Below are positions 14,301 through 26,082 of a stretch of DNA of 64,000 bases, piece by piece. The stretch is from positions 392,598 through 456,597 of the forward strand of contig NW_020170418.1 in the NCBI RefSeq assembly GCF_000524195.1, read 5' to 3'. Each line of letters opens with the position of its first letter. Positions within the stretch are counted from its first letter, which is position 1. Made by a program: the position numbers and the translations under genes. The notes beneath the pieces are model-generated. The model had not been told where the DNA came from and made no database searches. It saw only the letters and a list, made by a program, of their open reading frames with translations. The stretch comes from Echinococcus granulosus (Eukaryota; Platyhelminthes; Cestoda; Cyclophyllidea; Taeniidae).

Positions 14301-15583
14301 TACTTGGGAAGAAGGTGAGGTAATGACCACTTGTGAAAGTAAGAAAGTGGCTTTGGGTAAGGACAAAACAACCACTAGGCCTAGTAAAAACCCAAATTAG
14401 TGAGTACATAAACCGCTTAAATTGACACTGTAAAACAGCTTTTGGACAACGACCGGAAAAAGAAATCACAAGAAGGATAACTCGTACCGTCCACAGTGAA
14501 ATAAAAAAACTATTTGAAATGGGCAGGTCTTAACAAGTGCTGAACGGGATAGCAGAGATCAAGTGAAAATAAAGATAAAAAATCCATCTAGAAAATAAAA
14601 GTTTGCTGTAGTCGGCACATGCAGATGTCGATAAAGAAGCAATGAATTATTAAAAAAGAATTTTGGGTGCAGATAAATATATCCAGAAGAGGGCACTCTA
14701 CCATTAAAATCATCCAGAGTGGAAACAGATCAAACTGAGGGTAAGACTGGCATATCGAAATGGAGGAGAAATAGGGCTAACCCAAACCAGGTGCATTAAT
14801 TTCAGGCTTATGGAGCATTTGCAGAGTTACCTGATAGACAAAAAACAGGCGCGAGAGGTGAGGAACCACTGGCTCAACAACATTGAAAACATGCAATATA
14901 AGTGGTTCTTCCTAAACATGGAAGATAATAATGCGACACGCATGCAGTTTACCTCATGAGAAGCAATGTAACTTGCTGTACGATTCTTAAAACACAACTA
15001 CTTCGTTAGCGTAGAAAATGTTTGGACCATTCTTCACAAAATGACTCGATTTAAAGTACCAATTGTTTTTGAAAACAAAGAAGATGGAGCATGTTCCCCC
15101 AGTGCGTTCTTCGTGGCCTTGAAAGCGACTGAACAAAAAATCACTAGCGAAACACTTCATATTTTTCAACGAAAACAAGAAGCCTAGGGATAAACATTAG
15201 TGGATGATCGAATACTTGGGCACCTAAAACAGTGCAGTTCACCATCGATAAGCAGTCAATGTGATTATAACATGAAGATTCAAAAGAAGTGGGAAGAGCA
15301 TGCCTTGAGATGTGTTGAGGTCGAAGTATTTGACGGCGCCCTCGAGAGAGCCTGAGATGGCGTGCAGAGCGTCGGCGAAGCAGCTGGCGAGTACCGGGCA
15401 GGCATGCTCGTAGGAGGAGCGTTGACCACCTGAAGTGACGTCGTAGAGGCGTACCATGCAGTCCCAGCTGGACGCCAACAGGAACTGAGCGCCTTTGCCC
15501 GGCTGGAAGTGCACAGCACTTATCGTATCCGTCGGTAGGTTGGACAGCTTAAATTGGTCACCGGTTGTCACTGCTGGTGGCAT
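8398..15583 (-). CDS. BUB3: BUB3, mitotic spindle-checkpoint WD40 protein
   Basis: BUB3 carries BUB1 and BUBR1 to kinetochores in the spindle assembly checkpoint. Four exons: 15583-15304, 13514-13146, 9446-9294 and 8696-8398, giving 1,101 bp and 366 codons before the stop (human 328). The start is the ATG of MPPAVTTGDQFKL, matching the family N terminus. WD40 signatures in order include SSWDCMVRLYDV, GSWDKTVRVWDP, VGTAGRHVLLWDLRNM, SIEGRVAVRMFD, NTFATGGSDGMVNTWD and LAIGVSYLYENGE. All internal junctions are phase 1. Intron 1 (13515-15303) has a GC donor; using it gives exactly the human spacing between the NT.Q and GSWD motifs, while no GT donor does. The tail after the last blade is an Ala/Pro/Ser-rich extension of about 30 residues. 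Homology is strong along the whole length; RAE1, the nearest paralogue, fits less well. Confidence 0.95.
9447..13145 (-). other. BUB3 intron 2 (3.7 kb)
   Basis: GT donor next to 13146 and AG acceptor next to 9446. The interior has no coding frame I can support. The stretch at about 12150-12330 is noticeably GC-richer than its surroundings and may be a decayed repeat. An 11-base string, ACATGCAGATC, occurs twice near 12431 and 12491. Confidence 0.75.
13515..15303 (-). other. BUB3 intron 1 (1.8 kb), GC-AG type
   Basis: The donor reads CTCAAG|GCATGC on the minus strand and the acceptor ends TTTCAG at 13515. No coding content was seen inside. The GC donor is supported by exact length agreement with the family. 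Confidence 0.8.
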
Positions 15584-16490
15584 CCTTTACTCTGCAAGCA
15601 CGAGGCAAAAGTCACCGCCAACAAAGGCAAATTTATTTGAATTTTGCCTACTATATTTCTCGAATTATGGGTCGACAGCAAACTGACAAAATCGCACCAG
15701 ACATTATGCATGATTACCTATCATACGCACTGATAGAGAATAAAATCTATCGTATATAACATTTTGATGGGCTGTTGGGGCCTCGACATCATTCCAAAAA
15801 AAAATATACAGTACTAGACACAGGTTTTGTCCGTACTAAGCAGACAGGACGAGTGATGACGATGACATCTCAAGTATGATCTACCATTCCCTATCCGACT
15901 AAAGCTTAGGAAAATAAAAAAATAGCAACTGGATCTTATATTGCTTGATTTTTTAAAACCTTAATGTCTTAATGGGGGGGTTTACACCTTCAAATTGTTC
16001 AGCAGAAACTGAAGTGATGAAGGCTAAAACTACTTTCCAAGAAACTAAATCAAGAAAGGTATACTCATAAGAACCAACCGTCTAAGGTGAAAAATTGACG
16101 ACTCTTGACAAATAAACTATATTTTAGCGACCAAATAGGCGTCATTGCATAACAAAGTTCATAATACATGAATGATAGAAAACACACGCATAAAATGATC
16201 CATTGGTTCGATCACATTTTAAACCGAAGAAAAACAAGAAGAATAATAACAATTTCAAGTACAATCCAAAACAGGCTATTAACGCTTGGTACACACATAG
16301 TTGAGGACTCATAACGAGAGGAATAAGAAAAAGAAAACCAAAACATAGTAGCTTTGTAAATAAAAGCAGCAATATAAAGAACCAACAATTTTACAAATGA
16401 CACGTCCGGTAGAAGGCATATTTGGAACCGAAAGCATCTAAACAGTTAAGCACACGAAGAGCGAAAAGGCACAAGACGACACGAAAACTT
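15584..16490. other. Intergenic: BUB3 5' side to TMEM164 3' end
   Basis: Between two tandem minus-strand genes. It should contain the BUB3 promoter and 5' UTR. I see no clear TATA box, repeat or other gene. Confidence 0.5.
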
Positions 16491-16496
16491 TTTATT
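16491..16496 (-). terminator. TMEM164 candidate polyadenylation signal
   Basis: AATAAA on the minus strand, about 208 bases past the stop at 16704. It is the first perfect signal I noticed downstream. Confidence 0.4.
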
Positions 16497-16703
16497 TTTT
16501 TCACAAAATAGAGTGGAAACATAACAGGAAGGCAAAAAATGTCTACCCACTTTGATCAAGGAAAAGGTAAATTGGAATGCTATGCTGTACTAGTGGCGTT
16601 TTCAATCATACTGTTATGGGGATCAAACTGTGACCCAGTAAAGGAGGCCTTGAAGACATTCTAAACTAAGCTTGTTAGAACGCACTGATAGGCAGATTTT
16701 AAG

Positions 16704-19700
16704 TTACTCTAAACTACTACAACTACTCTGAGTTTGGAAAAGCTCCTCCAAAGAGCGCGGTCTTCGTTCTACCGTCTTTTCACAGATGATTTGATTGGCA
16801 GTAGCTTTATTGGAATTGCTCCAGGTGATAGCGAGACCAGGAAGCCAATGAAAGGAGGAGCAGAGTGGTTTGAGGAAATTCGGAGACTTGATAGATTGTT
16901 GCAGCCATAAGACAATGATGGAGTAAAGCTTTCCCGATAACAATATTAACACTGGTTGATGAATCATTGCCGCTATGCGATAGTGGGGTCCAGCAAACGG
17001 ATCGGCGGGAAATGGGCAGAGCATCTGGTTCAGATTAGCATGGGTTAGCTGAAAAGGAAAGGCGAATCCCTAGGGCATGCTACTTAAATGGGTTTGAGTA
17101 AAGTGATAATTTTAAACATACCATGCCAAGTGGCTGGAGGAACAGAAAGTGGTAGAGTGTTTGTATGGACAAAGATGTTAGGACCCAATGAAAATCGCCC
17201 AGAGGTTCGATTGAATAGACGGCTAAATATAACAAAAAAGCATCTAACTGTATTGGGTTAATTACGCGGCTAGAGAGTTCACGAATAAATACAATAGCTA
17301 GCGAAGTTGGTCAAGCAAAGCAAAGCCGCCGAATGGAATAGATGGAAAGTATACACCGGGCCAAGGCTACATATGAGCANNNNNNNNNNNNNNNNNNNNN
17401 NNNNNNNNNNNNNNNNNNNNNNNNNNNNNNNNNNNNNNNNNNNNNNNNNNNNNNNNNNNNNNNNNNNNNNNNNNNNNNNGAGGAGGTATGTTAGGCTGAC
17501 GATTAAGAGACTTATGTCAAGGTAAAGCTTGATAATGAAATAGGACACACCAGGAAATAGGAATGTTCGACAAAAACGTATGTTAGTAGAATTAGCGAGG
17601 AACAAAGCAATGATATACTCAGTCCTTTAGGATGAGCCATTTAAAACATAAAGGAGTGAAAAACATCACATCTAAGCCTCAAGTATGGTGAATCAAGTTA
17701 TCATACAGAGATTCGCTAGCAAAACAATCGAGAATCCAAGCGAAAATAGACCTTTAAGTAAACTTGTGCCAAACTTATCAATGAATTCATTTTAAAGATG
17801 GAACAAACAACTCCCACTTTAACAGCCGAATTCCTAGACACATAATTACTTCAACTGTGAAGGCTATTCTATAACACCCCAGCTGCATAGGGAAGAAAGC
17901 ATCTCAAAAAGCTCCTTTCTGAAACTTTAGCATTTGATTTGATTTATTGGACTGCTTGAATGAATTCACTAGAATTGGGCACATTTGTTGCTTCCACAAA
18001 GTCACAAGTGTGAGAAGATTCTAGAGTTACTTCTAAACCATGCGATTGGTCACTAACGAAACAACCTGTACGAGCCCCGAGGCAGTGCAAAAGTTATGCA
18101 GTGTAAGTGTTCCACTTGTTTTTAGCTTATTGTAGTAAGGTCGCATAAGCGTGTCAAACATGTCGCTGGGTTCCAAATCGTGAGTAAGGACAAGGCAAAT
18201 ACAAAGGTAAACAAGAGGGTAAGAATAAGGTGAAATAGTTTGGAACAAGTAACAAAATCTCATGCTATGTAATTCACATGGGGACTTAAAAACCCGAAAC
18301 AATACCATTGCTTAAATTGAATGCGAAAAATTTGAACAGATAGCACCATTGGAAGGACTGAAATCCGTTATCAGTAAACTATGGACTATGTGCTACGAAA
18401 GAAGAGCCAAATGCCTCTGATGGGTAAGAAGCCCGTGAAATCATACATAAGGCATTTACTGGCTTGTATTAAAGTTGGACTTTTGTAGAAATATAAAAGA
18501 AAAGTAAAGAAAAGCAGTCTTCAATGACAATGCATTGGAACAAAGTTTACACCTCGACAATTCCTAGAGGGATAAACGATCACAAATTCACCATCGTGCC
18601 TTGGTGTCAGATTTTTAGAATGCAGCATTAAAGCGCGTTAATGTACCCGGATTCGCAGATATTTACTCACAAATGCAAAAACCTCTGAGTCCGATGTTGA
18701 GAAGTATAGGAAGCAATCATGGAGGCCCTTCGCGCAGCAGCCGCGCTCAGACCGCACGCGATGAGGTTACTCTAGTGTGTTTATAACTGTCCACTTCATA
18801 CCTCGTGCGATTGTGGCGGATCTAGCGCGTCTATATATGGCAATTCCCTACTAAAATCATACAAAATCAGCCGTTGATGCAAGTCATCAAAAGCGTAAAA
18901 CAACGAAATATTCTGTAATAATGTGTGATCTTAGTAAAATGAAGAGACTTGGTGAGAGCTTCCGCTCTTATCCCATAAGCCATGAATGGAAGCCACTGGA
19001 TAACCTCTAAAGAATGAGAAATATTCAGGCCAAATGTATTTGCAACATTCTATGATGAAATGCTGAGAGGAGCTGCACACCGAGAAGTGATTATGAGCAA
19101 CAAATCAAGTGTACTATAACATCTTCAGTTTCCCAGCACGTAGGCACTTTTTTCCATCGTAGAAAAGTAAAATACTGAAAATAACTCACATCTTTGGTCC
19201 AAGATGCAAGCTGGAATAAGGAGAATGAGAATATGCTGAACGAAGTAGATGACCCGAAGAGCGGGCTGAAAGGGACATTTAAGGACATGTCAAATATCCT
19301 CGTAGCATAGAAGCAGCCATTCTTTCAAATCTATGGCACATTTTAACTGGTAAACCGTTTACTTCCGGAAAGTTAATGACATTCGCGATGGCGTTAACTA
19401 GGAGTTTCCATCGTTCATCAAGTCAGTTATGAACTCGAGGCTACAATATTAATCAGATCAAAAAATTAATATCTACCGACGAACTTTATGGAAAGCTTCG
19501 TAAGTGGGGCTTCGAAGCGTGATTATTTCTTGAGTAACAAGAACGGCGGCAAATCCACGGGATTTGGAAGATGATGATGAAATTCCATTTTTTTGCACCA
19601 CAAATGTCCTTACAGGGGACGTTACAGATTTCAGGATATACTTCAGTTAAGCATTTCTGAATAAACGAAAAACCATACTTTTTCTTAATAATTTCATAAA

Positions 19701-22431
19701 CCCAATTCATTGTGGAGAGGGCAGCATTCCCAAAACATAATTGCTGAAAGACTAGTGTTCTCAAATAACCATCCTTTAACAATAATTGTGCAACGAACTG
19801 ACTAACTAGTAGGTTTATGGGCGCACCGCTCTTAAGACTACTCATAAATGTAGATTACACTAAACAAAAGATAAACGTTTCCAGATTTGTCAATACGATT
19901 TGATGCATAAAGGTAAAAAACTCGTTATTGGAGAGCGCTTGTCTCGCGTGCAGTCAAGAATGTCGAAACATCAGACAAGACGCAATATTCAAATAAGCAA
20001 GCGAGACTGCAACTCATGCGATGAACTAGAGAGCAATGATACTTCAGTGTGCAGTTAAGCACTGTGGTACTCTTGGAAAACCGAAGTGACCTTAGAAGAG
20101 CTCACAAAATTACGAAAAAGATTACCGAATGCAACCACATTCGAAGTGGTAAAGTTCGCAAAGAAAACGAACACATTTATTTCCAAACGTGTATTGAGGA
20201 CTGGGAGATGCCGAATTCACTTTACCGGTAGAGGCCTTTTCAGACTAGAATTGATCAACTCGGTGGCACTATCCAAAAAATCATATGGTCGGGAAGTGGT
20301 GGAGATGCTTTTGGGGCATTCAGATTCAAAATGCCCACAAAGGTAGTTGACAAATCTGCCTCATGACGATTATAGAATGTGCAACATAGGAGTAAGGAGA
20401 AAGGCCTTTAGAGCATGGCAAAAATAAGTATCGACCTACTGCCTCCGTGCTATTTTCAAGTAAAGCCGCCTTATGGGACAGATTCTTGTGTATTTTCAAG
20501 GACAGTCATGCAATGAAAGCAAGGGCATCGTAATGATCCAACATAAATCGCAGTTTGTTTAAATGAGCACAAGCTAAAACACAGCTATCTATGAAGGAGC
20601 ATGATCTGGGTCAAGTGACTACTTTGAGTCGTGATTTTGTCTATTTTGTGCCAGATTAACCTTGCTGACTCTAACACTCCATTAGTTCTAAAATAACTTA
20701 ATTCCTGCTGATACATATGACACAAAATTAGGGTACTAACAACAGGGAATAAATCTTTCAAACTAAATATCATTAATCACAAATTTGAAGAAATGAAGGG
20801 TTGAGTAACAGGGGCAAATGGCACACTATTCCGCATTAAAAAACGTACTGAATTTCAAATTTTCCTCTAAAAAGACCCTATTGGTTATGCAACGATAAGA
20901 GTAATGGAAATTCATTTGAGGCTGCTAAGACTACAAGAAAGGCCATTCGAACGAAAGCTAAATGGCAACTCTAATGACAGCCAAGTCTCTAGTGTTAACT
21001 ACCACACAGTACGAATGATGAGAATAGTCCGATAGTGGAGAAAATTTACCAACACGACTGTGTGACAACTCCATACCTGGTGATTTCCACCAAAATTACT
21101 TGAATATTCAAGTAAATACTCAGGATGGGATAAGTTCTAGACACGATTGTTGAAAAAAGCAGTCGTAACGTTTGCATAAAAGGAAAGCCAGAACATCAAT
21201 CATTTGAAATTTCTGAGATGGAATACGCATCAATAAAAGAAATTAATGTCAAAATCTTTGAAAATAACACGTTCGACGCTCTTGGGTACCCTATCATGAG
21301 GAATTTTTTAGCATTGCCTTAACTGTGGACATTTCAACTACTTCGCACAAAACCTCACTTGAATTATTAAGAAATCCAAATTCACAGAAGTAATTGAAAA
21401 ACCAGCCGAGAAATACTTCCATATAGGCATACAAGAATATGACACACAAGAACTAAAAAGGTTACTCTGATTACATGTACCTGCCGCTTTTTGGGTACCC
21501 TAAGCATCAAATGTACTAATAGGATCGATTAAAATTCCTCCGTTTCACGCTAAAGAATCGAAGCACGTCAGCAACAAAAAAGCAACCCTGAAACACTTAA
21601 TGATAGGCACTGGTTGCAACAGTTCGCAACTTTTCGATAGTATCATACATCAAAGGACACGATATGCCGAATTCTAACGGCAATGGCAAACAAAGGAACG
21701 AAAATGAGTGCTCAAAACACAGAAAGTCGAGACATACCGTCCTAGTACCGGCAGTTGGGAGTAAGAGGGCAAGCAATGTCCCATTGATACCATGAAGATG
21801 CAAGCGAAAAACGGCAGTAACGAATGAGCTCGGCTTAGCGAACAAAAGCCATATCTAAACAAAAAAAAAACAAAACTAACAAAGCTCCCTCATTTCGATA
21901 CTATTTACAAGTAGGATAATTGGGGCATGCTATTATATCAAGGGGGCAGAAAATAATCAAACTGGTGAATGTCCAATGAGTTTAACAACTAACATTAGCC
22001 ACCAGTAGGCCCATTTGGGCTATAATCCAAAAAGACATCACAACACATTCTAAGCATAAAATGTACTGCTTATTTTTTGGGAAGTTTGACAGAATCACAT
22101 AATATTCAATTACCTGGACGGCTGTCAATGCATGGCATGGATTGAAAATGAAGATTAGTGAGCGAGCTGTAAGTTTGTAGCCGATTTCTATGCCGAAAAC
22201 TAAGCAGTGGATCATTGTTATCCATGCAATGTGTTTGCGTGGGGCATATCTTTCATCAATAGGGAGCTTAAGCCTTGGAATACACCACAAAAGCAAACTT
22301 CCATAGATAATTGTGAAAAATAGAGTTTCAAACAGACGCCTGGTTTCTGATAGGTAAGAAAGGCATGCTGCTCCACCTTCACTAGGAATATCCCATCGAA
22401 CACCTTCATAAAACAGCCCAAACTGCGACAT
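16704..22431 (-). CDS. TMEM164: TMEM164-like multi-pass membrane acyltransferase
   Basis: Human TMEM164 is a multi-pass membrane protein reported to make polyunsaturated ether phospholipids. Four exons: 22431-22114, 21854-21738, 18284-18054 and 17048-16704, all phase 0, 1,011 bp, 336 residues (human 297). Diagnostic matches in order: YEGV...GGAACLSYLSETRRLFE, FGIEIGYK, NPCHALTAVQ (the NPCH motif is invariant), HLHGINGTLLALLLP, then NLNQMLCPFPADPFAGPHYR and HGKL-like SGKLYSI. Several hydrophobic segments suggest about seven membrane passes. The start MSQFGLFYEGV agrees with the human N terminus; in-frame codons upstream lack an ATG. The exon 3 segment (around CELHSMRFCYLF) is the least conserved. 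Assignment rests on collinear homology; the biochemical role is inherited from the human protein, not shown here. Confidence 0.88.
17380..17479. other. Assembly gap, 100 N
   Basis: Exactly 100 N, the usual placeholder for a gap of unknown size. It lies in the last TMEM164 intron (17049-18053), so no exon of that gene is broken. True distances across it are unknown. Confidence 0.99.
18285..21737 (-). other. TMEM164 intron 2 (3.5 kb)
   Basis: Acceptor ...TTTTTAAG before 18284 and donor GTATGT after 21738. No supportable exon of another gene was found. A short GC-rich island (about 18719-18765) stands out from the AT-rich background but has no proven role. Confidence 0.7.
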
Positions 22432-23599
22432 CAAGAGAGATACATGAGACAAGCGCCGAGAGGACAATGCTTAACGTAAGCAAATTTGGACGAATAAAGT
22501 GGACGATCAGACCAATCAGCAAGGAGCAATATTTCTAATCACCAAAATGTCAGTCCAAAATCAACTATTAACTGAGGACTGATGTTAAATAGGCCGGCCG
22601 CTTTTAAGTTCAAATTTATTCGCATTCGCTAAAAAAAACTTTTAAACCTCAAAGCATGACTAATGACACCGTCGGCAATTCATCTATGCGGTTACACTAA
22701 TTATACCGGACAATTATAAAAGTAACTAAAATGCTTCTAAAAGTCAGCTAGTAATAATAGTAAGTGTTTATGGTTTTCTTGCCTTAAAAAGCGTTGGTGC
22801 TTCATAAAAACACACGTAATTCATTTCATTAAGGGCCGCATTCCAGAGCCAAATTGTGTGTTGACAGTATGAGAGCGTTTCCAACATTCCATCTTTTTGT
22901 AGTGCGCCAATTTCTTAGGCTCTGGTCTTGATTAAGGTGACGCTTTGGGTCTCCGACACTATACCTTCGCCAGGTGGGCTTGCCTCCACTTCATGCCAGT
23001 AGCCTCAAGCCCCGCTGCATATTGAAGATGCGTATTCCGTCCCGGATATCGCGTTTTTTCGTCTTTGGGGAAGTGTTGGGGGCCATACTGTACCCACATG
23101 GTATCGCATTTTCGAATGTCTCGCGAGATTCAGGATGGACTTTTTGGTGCTTTAGTGCACAGCAGTCACTGAAAGAGCTCGGTTGGGCTTTCCTCTGAGA
23201 AACCTAGACAGTTTGTAGATCGTGTATTGATCATGTGGTTTTAAAACTCTTGAATCAAAGTGTGGTCTCGTTTTCTTCCAGCCGAAAAAACCAGTGCCCC
23301 TTTTTGGTAGCAATTTTTTTTAAGTAATTGTTGTGTTTAATAGATGTTCTTGTACAAGTGATCACTTTCTATCCCATGGACTAGTACTCGTTTGTGATTC
23401 AGTGTATACGCACACGTATGTGCTAATCAAGATTAATCTTGGCTTTTAAATAATACTTGCACACTTCGTATTCCCTTTTTCGGCCATAGGACATTTAGGG
23501 TTGAAAATTATAACTTTCGTTTATATTGCCTATGTAACGCCAACTACCACAGTAAAGGCTGAGTTTGGCTAGGTCACACGCGTGGTAGGCAGCACGTAC
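22432..23599. other. Divergent intergenic region between TMEM164 (-) and PDSS1 (+)
   Basis: About 1.17 kb separates the two start codons, so both promoters should lie here. It contains a degraded copy of the dispersed repeat at 22962-23085. I see no obvious core-promoter element. Confidence 0.55.
22962..23085 (-). repeat. Diverged copy of the dispersed repeat family
   Basis: Reverse complemented, it carries AAAGACGAAAAAACGCG, then GAGGCTACTGGCATGAAG and GGCAAGCCCACCTGGCGA. These line up in order with the better copies at 26680-26854 and 57926-58107, at visibly lower identity. Confidence 0.6.
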
Positions 23600-26082
23600 A
23601 TGCCCGTGTCTTTGCTGTTACGACGGAGTTTAGGATGTATCTGTGATTTTTCAAACAAACTAACCAGCTTAAGATGCACTATTATTACTGAACAAATAAG
23701 GACAAAATTCTCTCGTGCCAGTGTGTCTGCTGCTAAGCGATGCTCTGGGGCTGCTAGAGATGTTGAAATTATTGCTATGACGGACGTTAAACGGATACCT
23801 GATGATATTAAGAACGTAAGGAAGTTGCACTTTGTAATTCGTAGGTCCTTTTGACATCCAGTCCCAGGATCTCAGTCATCGCTGATTATGCATTTAGCGG
23901 TAAGGGGAAAATGTTACGTCCACTTTTGGTGCTTTTAATGGCGGCTTGTGCCAATGGACACAATGATTATTCAATTATCACCTCTGACAATCCTACTCCT
24001 GTGCTTATGTTCTCTGATAGACATCTGAGTTTGTGCAATCTTATGATGAATATTTTGCGTAGAAAACACGGTTACAGATGCTCAACATGCTATCGCTGTT
24101 ATTGCCGAAATGATTCATACTGCGAGCCTTATACACGACGATCTCATTGATAAGGCTGAGATGCGCCGGAAGAAGTTGGCGACTTATAGGAAATTTGGGA
24201 GCAAAGACGTTAGTTCTCCTATGTCCTTCACAATTGTTTTAGGCTGTTCTTGTAGGCAATGTAACTCTCTTGAAAGCTTCAGAATTGCTTGCCAAAGTGG
24301 GAGACGCGGAAGTTGTTTCCGTTCTCTCAACTGTTCTCGATGATTTAATAAGAGGTAGTAAACCTTCTTATTCATATTTCCAGGGGAATTTATGCAGCTA
24401 ACATCGAATTCCGATGAGAATTACCGCTTCCACCTATACCTTGAAAAGACGTATAAGAAAACAGCAAGTTTGATTGCCAATAGTTGTAAGGCTGTACGTT
24501 TCGTTTCCCGTCCTAGAGGGAACCAGACATGTGCCTCTCCCATTGCTTAACCGTTGCTCTCTTCAGGTCACAATTCTTTCAAAGGTCGGTGATGCACTGG
24601 CAGAGTCCGCGTATGCTTTTGGTCGCCATTTGGGCATGGCCTTTCAGTTGCTGGATGATGTTTTGGATTTCGTGGGTCAGGAAGATAAATTAGGAAAGCC
24701 AGCTGGCGGTTCCGATTTGCAACTCGGATTAGCCACTGGCCCTGTGCTCTTTGCCGCGCAGCAAGTGCGTCGCCTCTTCAGTCTTAACTATTTCAAACTT
24801 TCAATGATAGTAGATTTCAAAGTGTGTAAGTTGCACTATTCGGTCCTCCATATTTTGTTAGGATTATCGACTATTACGTTAGCTTTTTGTTCTTGGAGTA
24901 AGTACTATCCGCAATGCATATTCTTCTGCCTTAATTGTTTGCGTATACGTTTAAAGGCTAGTCCAGAAATAGTTGCCAAATCTGGTGCGAAAAAACCCGA
25001 ATTTTAAATTACGCTTTTTATGAATTACGGAAAATCGACTCTACAATATTGGCAAAAGCAGTATTATGACAAGACATATAAATAGCCATGGTTTGGTAAT
25101 CTGCAAATATCTACGCTATGGAGGTTATTTTAATCCACGCTTAAGTAGATGCGACATTTTGTGCTCAAATTAGTGAAAATGATGACTAAATGCTACAAAT
25201 TTTAAATGTTGTTTTCACTTTTTGTAAGTAAAAGCTTGTGCTGATTCCCCGGTAGTTTTGTTGTAGTTTAATGTTATTACCACTTGATGCGTTTCGCAAG
25301 TTTTGATCTGTTGGCGTTGTAAAATCTAGTTTCCCGAGCTTGAGAGGATGCTCCAAACCGGTTTTCGGACACCTGAGGATCAGAAAAAAGCCCTTGAATT
25401 CATCCACGAGGTGAGTGTTGCCATCTCTTACACTAAAATTTTTCCTGGTGTTAAGACTTGGGAAAATCAGGTTACAGGTAGTTTGTGTGCCTTTTTTATC
25501 GCTGGGTGGACTCCTCAACGAATACATTCACGTGCTTCCGCAATGTGAAATCTCCACTCAAATTTAATCACAACTTCCTCACCTACTGTTATTTCCATCC
25601 GTTTTTTAACGCTTATTAACTAGCCTTCTCAAAGACATGTTAAGTGGTGGTTTGTGACACCTGAACCAAATTTATACCAAGTAATTTTCAATTTCTCGAA
25701 TATCTGCTTTAAATGTTAGAAATCTTGCAGTTAGATGCCTGTCTGTGCACGGTAGTTCACCGTTATTTTTCATTGACATGCTAGAACGCGTTGCACCGGC
25801 ATGCTGTTGAGGTGAATGTTTTGCTCAATAGACCTTACGATCTCAGAAGATTACTTACTCGACCATTCTATCCTCTCCTAAATCGCTACAGTTGCTTCCT
25901 GATCAATATTTTGATCGTAAAGATTTGTTTGTTTGTTTTAGTCGAATGGCGTTGGCCAGACGCGGATGCTAGCTGAATTCCACTTTCAGGAGGCACAACG
26001 CCAGTTGGGCCACTTTAAAGCTTCGGACGCCCGCAAATGCCTCCTTCAGGTTGCAGCGACTACCCTCCTGAGGAGTTTTTAG
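23600..26082 (+). CDS. PDSS1: Decaprenyl/polyprenyl diphosphate synthase subunit 1
   Basis: This trans-prenyltransferase builds the isoprenoid side chain of ubiquinone in mitochondria; in animals it works with PDSS2. Eight exons: 23600-23815, 23845-24028, 24063-24208, 24243-24354, 24384-24493, 24567-24764, 25330-25410 and 25942-26082, totalling 1,188 bp and 395 residues. The ATG at 23600 opens MPVSLLLRRSLG, a plausible mitochondrial targeting peptide. Catalytic motifs are intact: GKGKMLRP, first aspartate-rich HDDLID followed by RR, GEFMQL, KTASLIANSCKA, and second aspartate-rich LLDDVLDF followed by GKP and DLQLGLATGP. The model gives gap-free alignment to human PDSS1 over most of its length. 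Introns run 29, 34, 34, 29, 73, 565 and 531 bp, short ones toward the 5' end. The motif order and length favour PDSS1 over GGPPS or FPPS. Confidence 0.93.
23816..23844 (+). other. 29-bp intron, PDSS1 intron 1
   Basis: GTAAGG at the 5' end and GTAG at the 3' end. Removing it joins DDIKN to VLLTSSPRISVIADYAF with no gap against the human protein. Leaving it in shifts the frame, since 29 is not a multiple of three. Confidence 0.8.
24029..24062 (+). other. 34-bp intron, PDSS1 intron 2
   Basis: GTTTGT donor and GCGTAG acceptor. A phase-1 junction is required to pass from the GKGKMLRP frame to the EMIHTASLIHDD frame, and this is the fitting pair. The exact donor is the least certain of the four short introns because this segment is poorly conserved. 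Confidence 0.6.
24209..24242 (+). other. 34-bp intron, PDSS1 intron 3
   Basis: GTTAGT donor and TTTTAG acceptor, phase 0. It joins KFGSKD to AVLVGN, collinear with the human segment that ends AVLAGD. Confidence 0.8.
24355..24383 (+). other. 29-bp intron, PDSS1 intron 4
   Basis: GTAGTA donor and TTTCCAG acceptor, phase 1. It joins DDLIRG to EFMQL, exactly as in the family's conserved (V/I)RGE(F)xQL motif. Confidence 0.85.

Noticed and set aside
17148..17215. GGTAGAGTG and GGTTCGATT spaced like tRNA A and B boxes
   Set aside because: The T stem and acceptor stem do not pair, so it cannot fold as a tRNA.
17279..17605. Open frames spanning the N gap
   Set aside because: They exist only because N is read as X; no real coding sequence.
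19486..19845. 119-codon minus-strand frame in TMEM164 intron 2
   Set aside because: It lies in a spliced-out intron on the same strand, has no family match and does not fit the TMEM164 protein.
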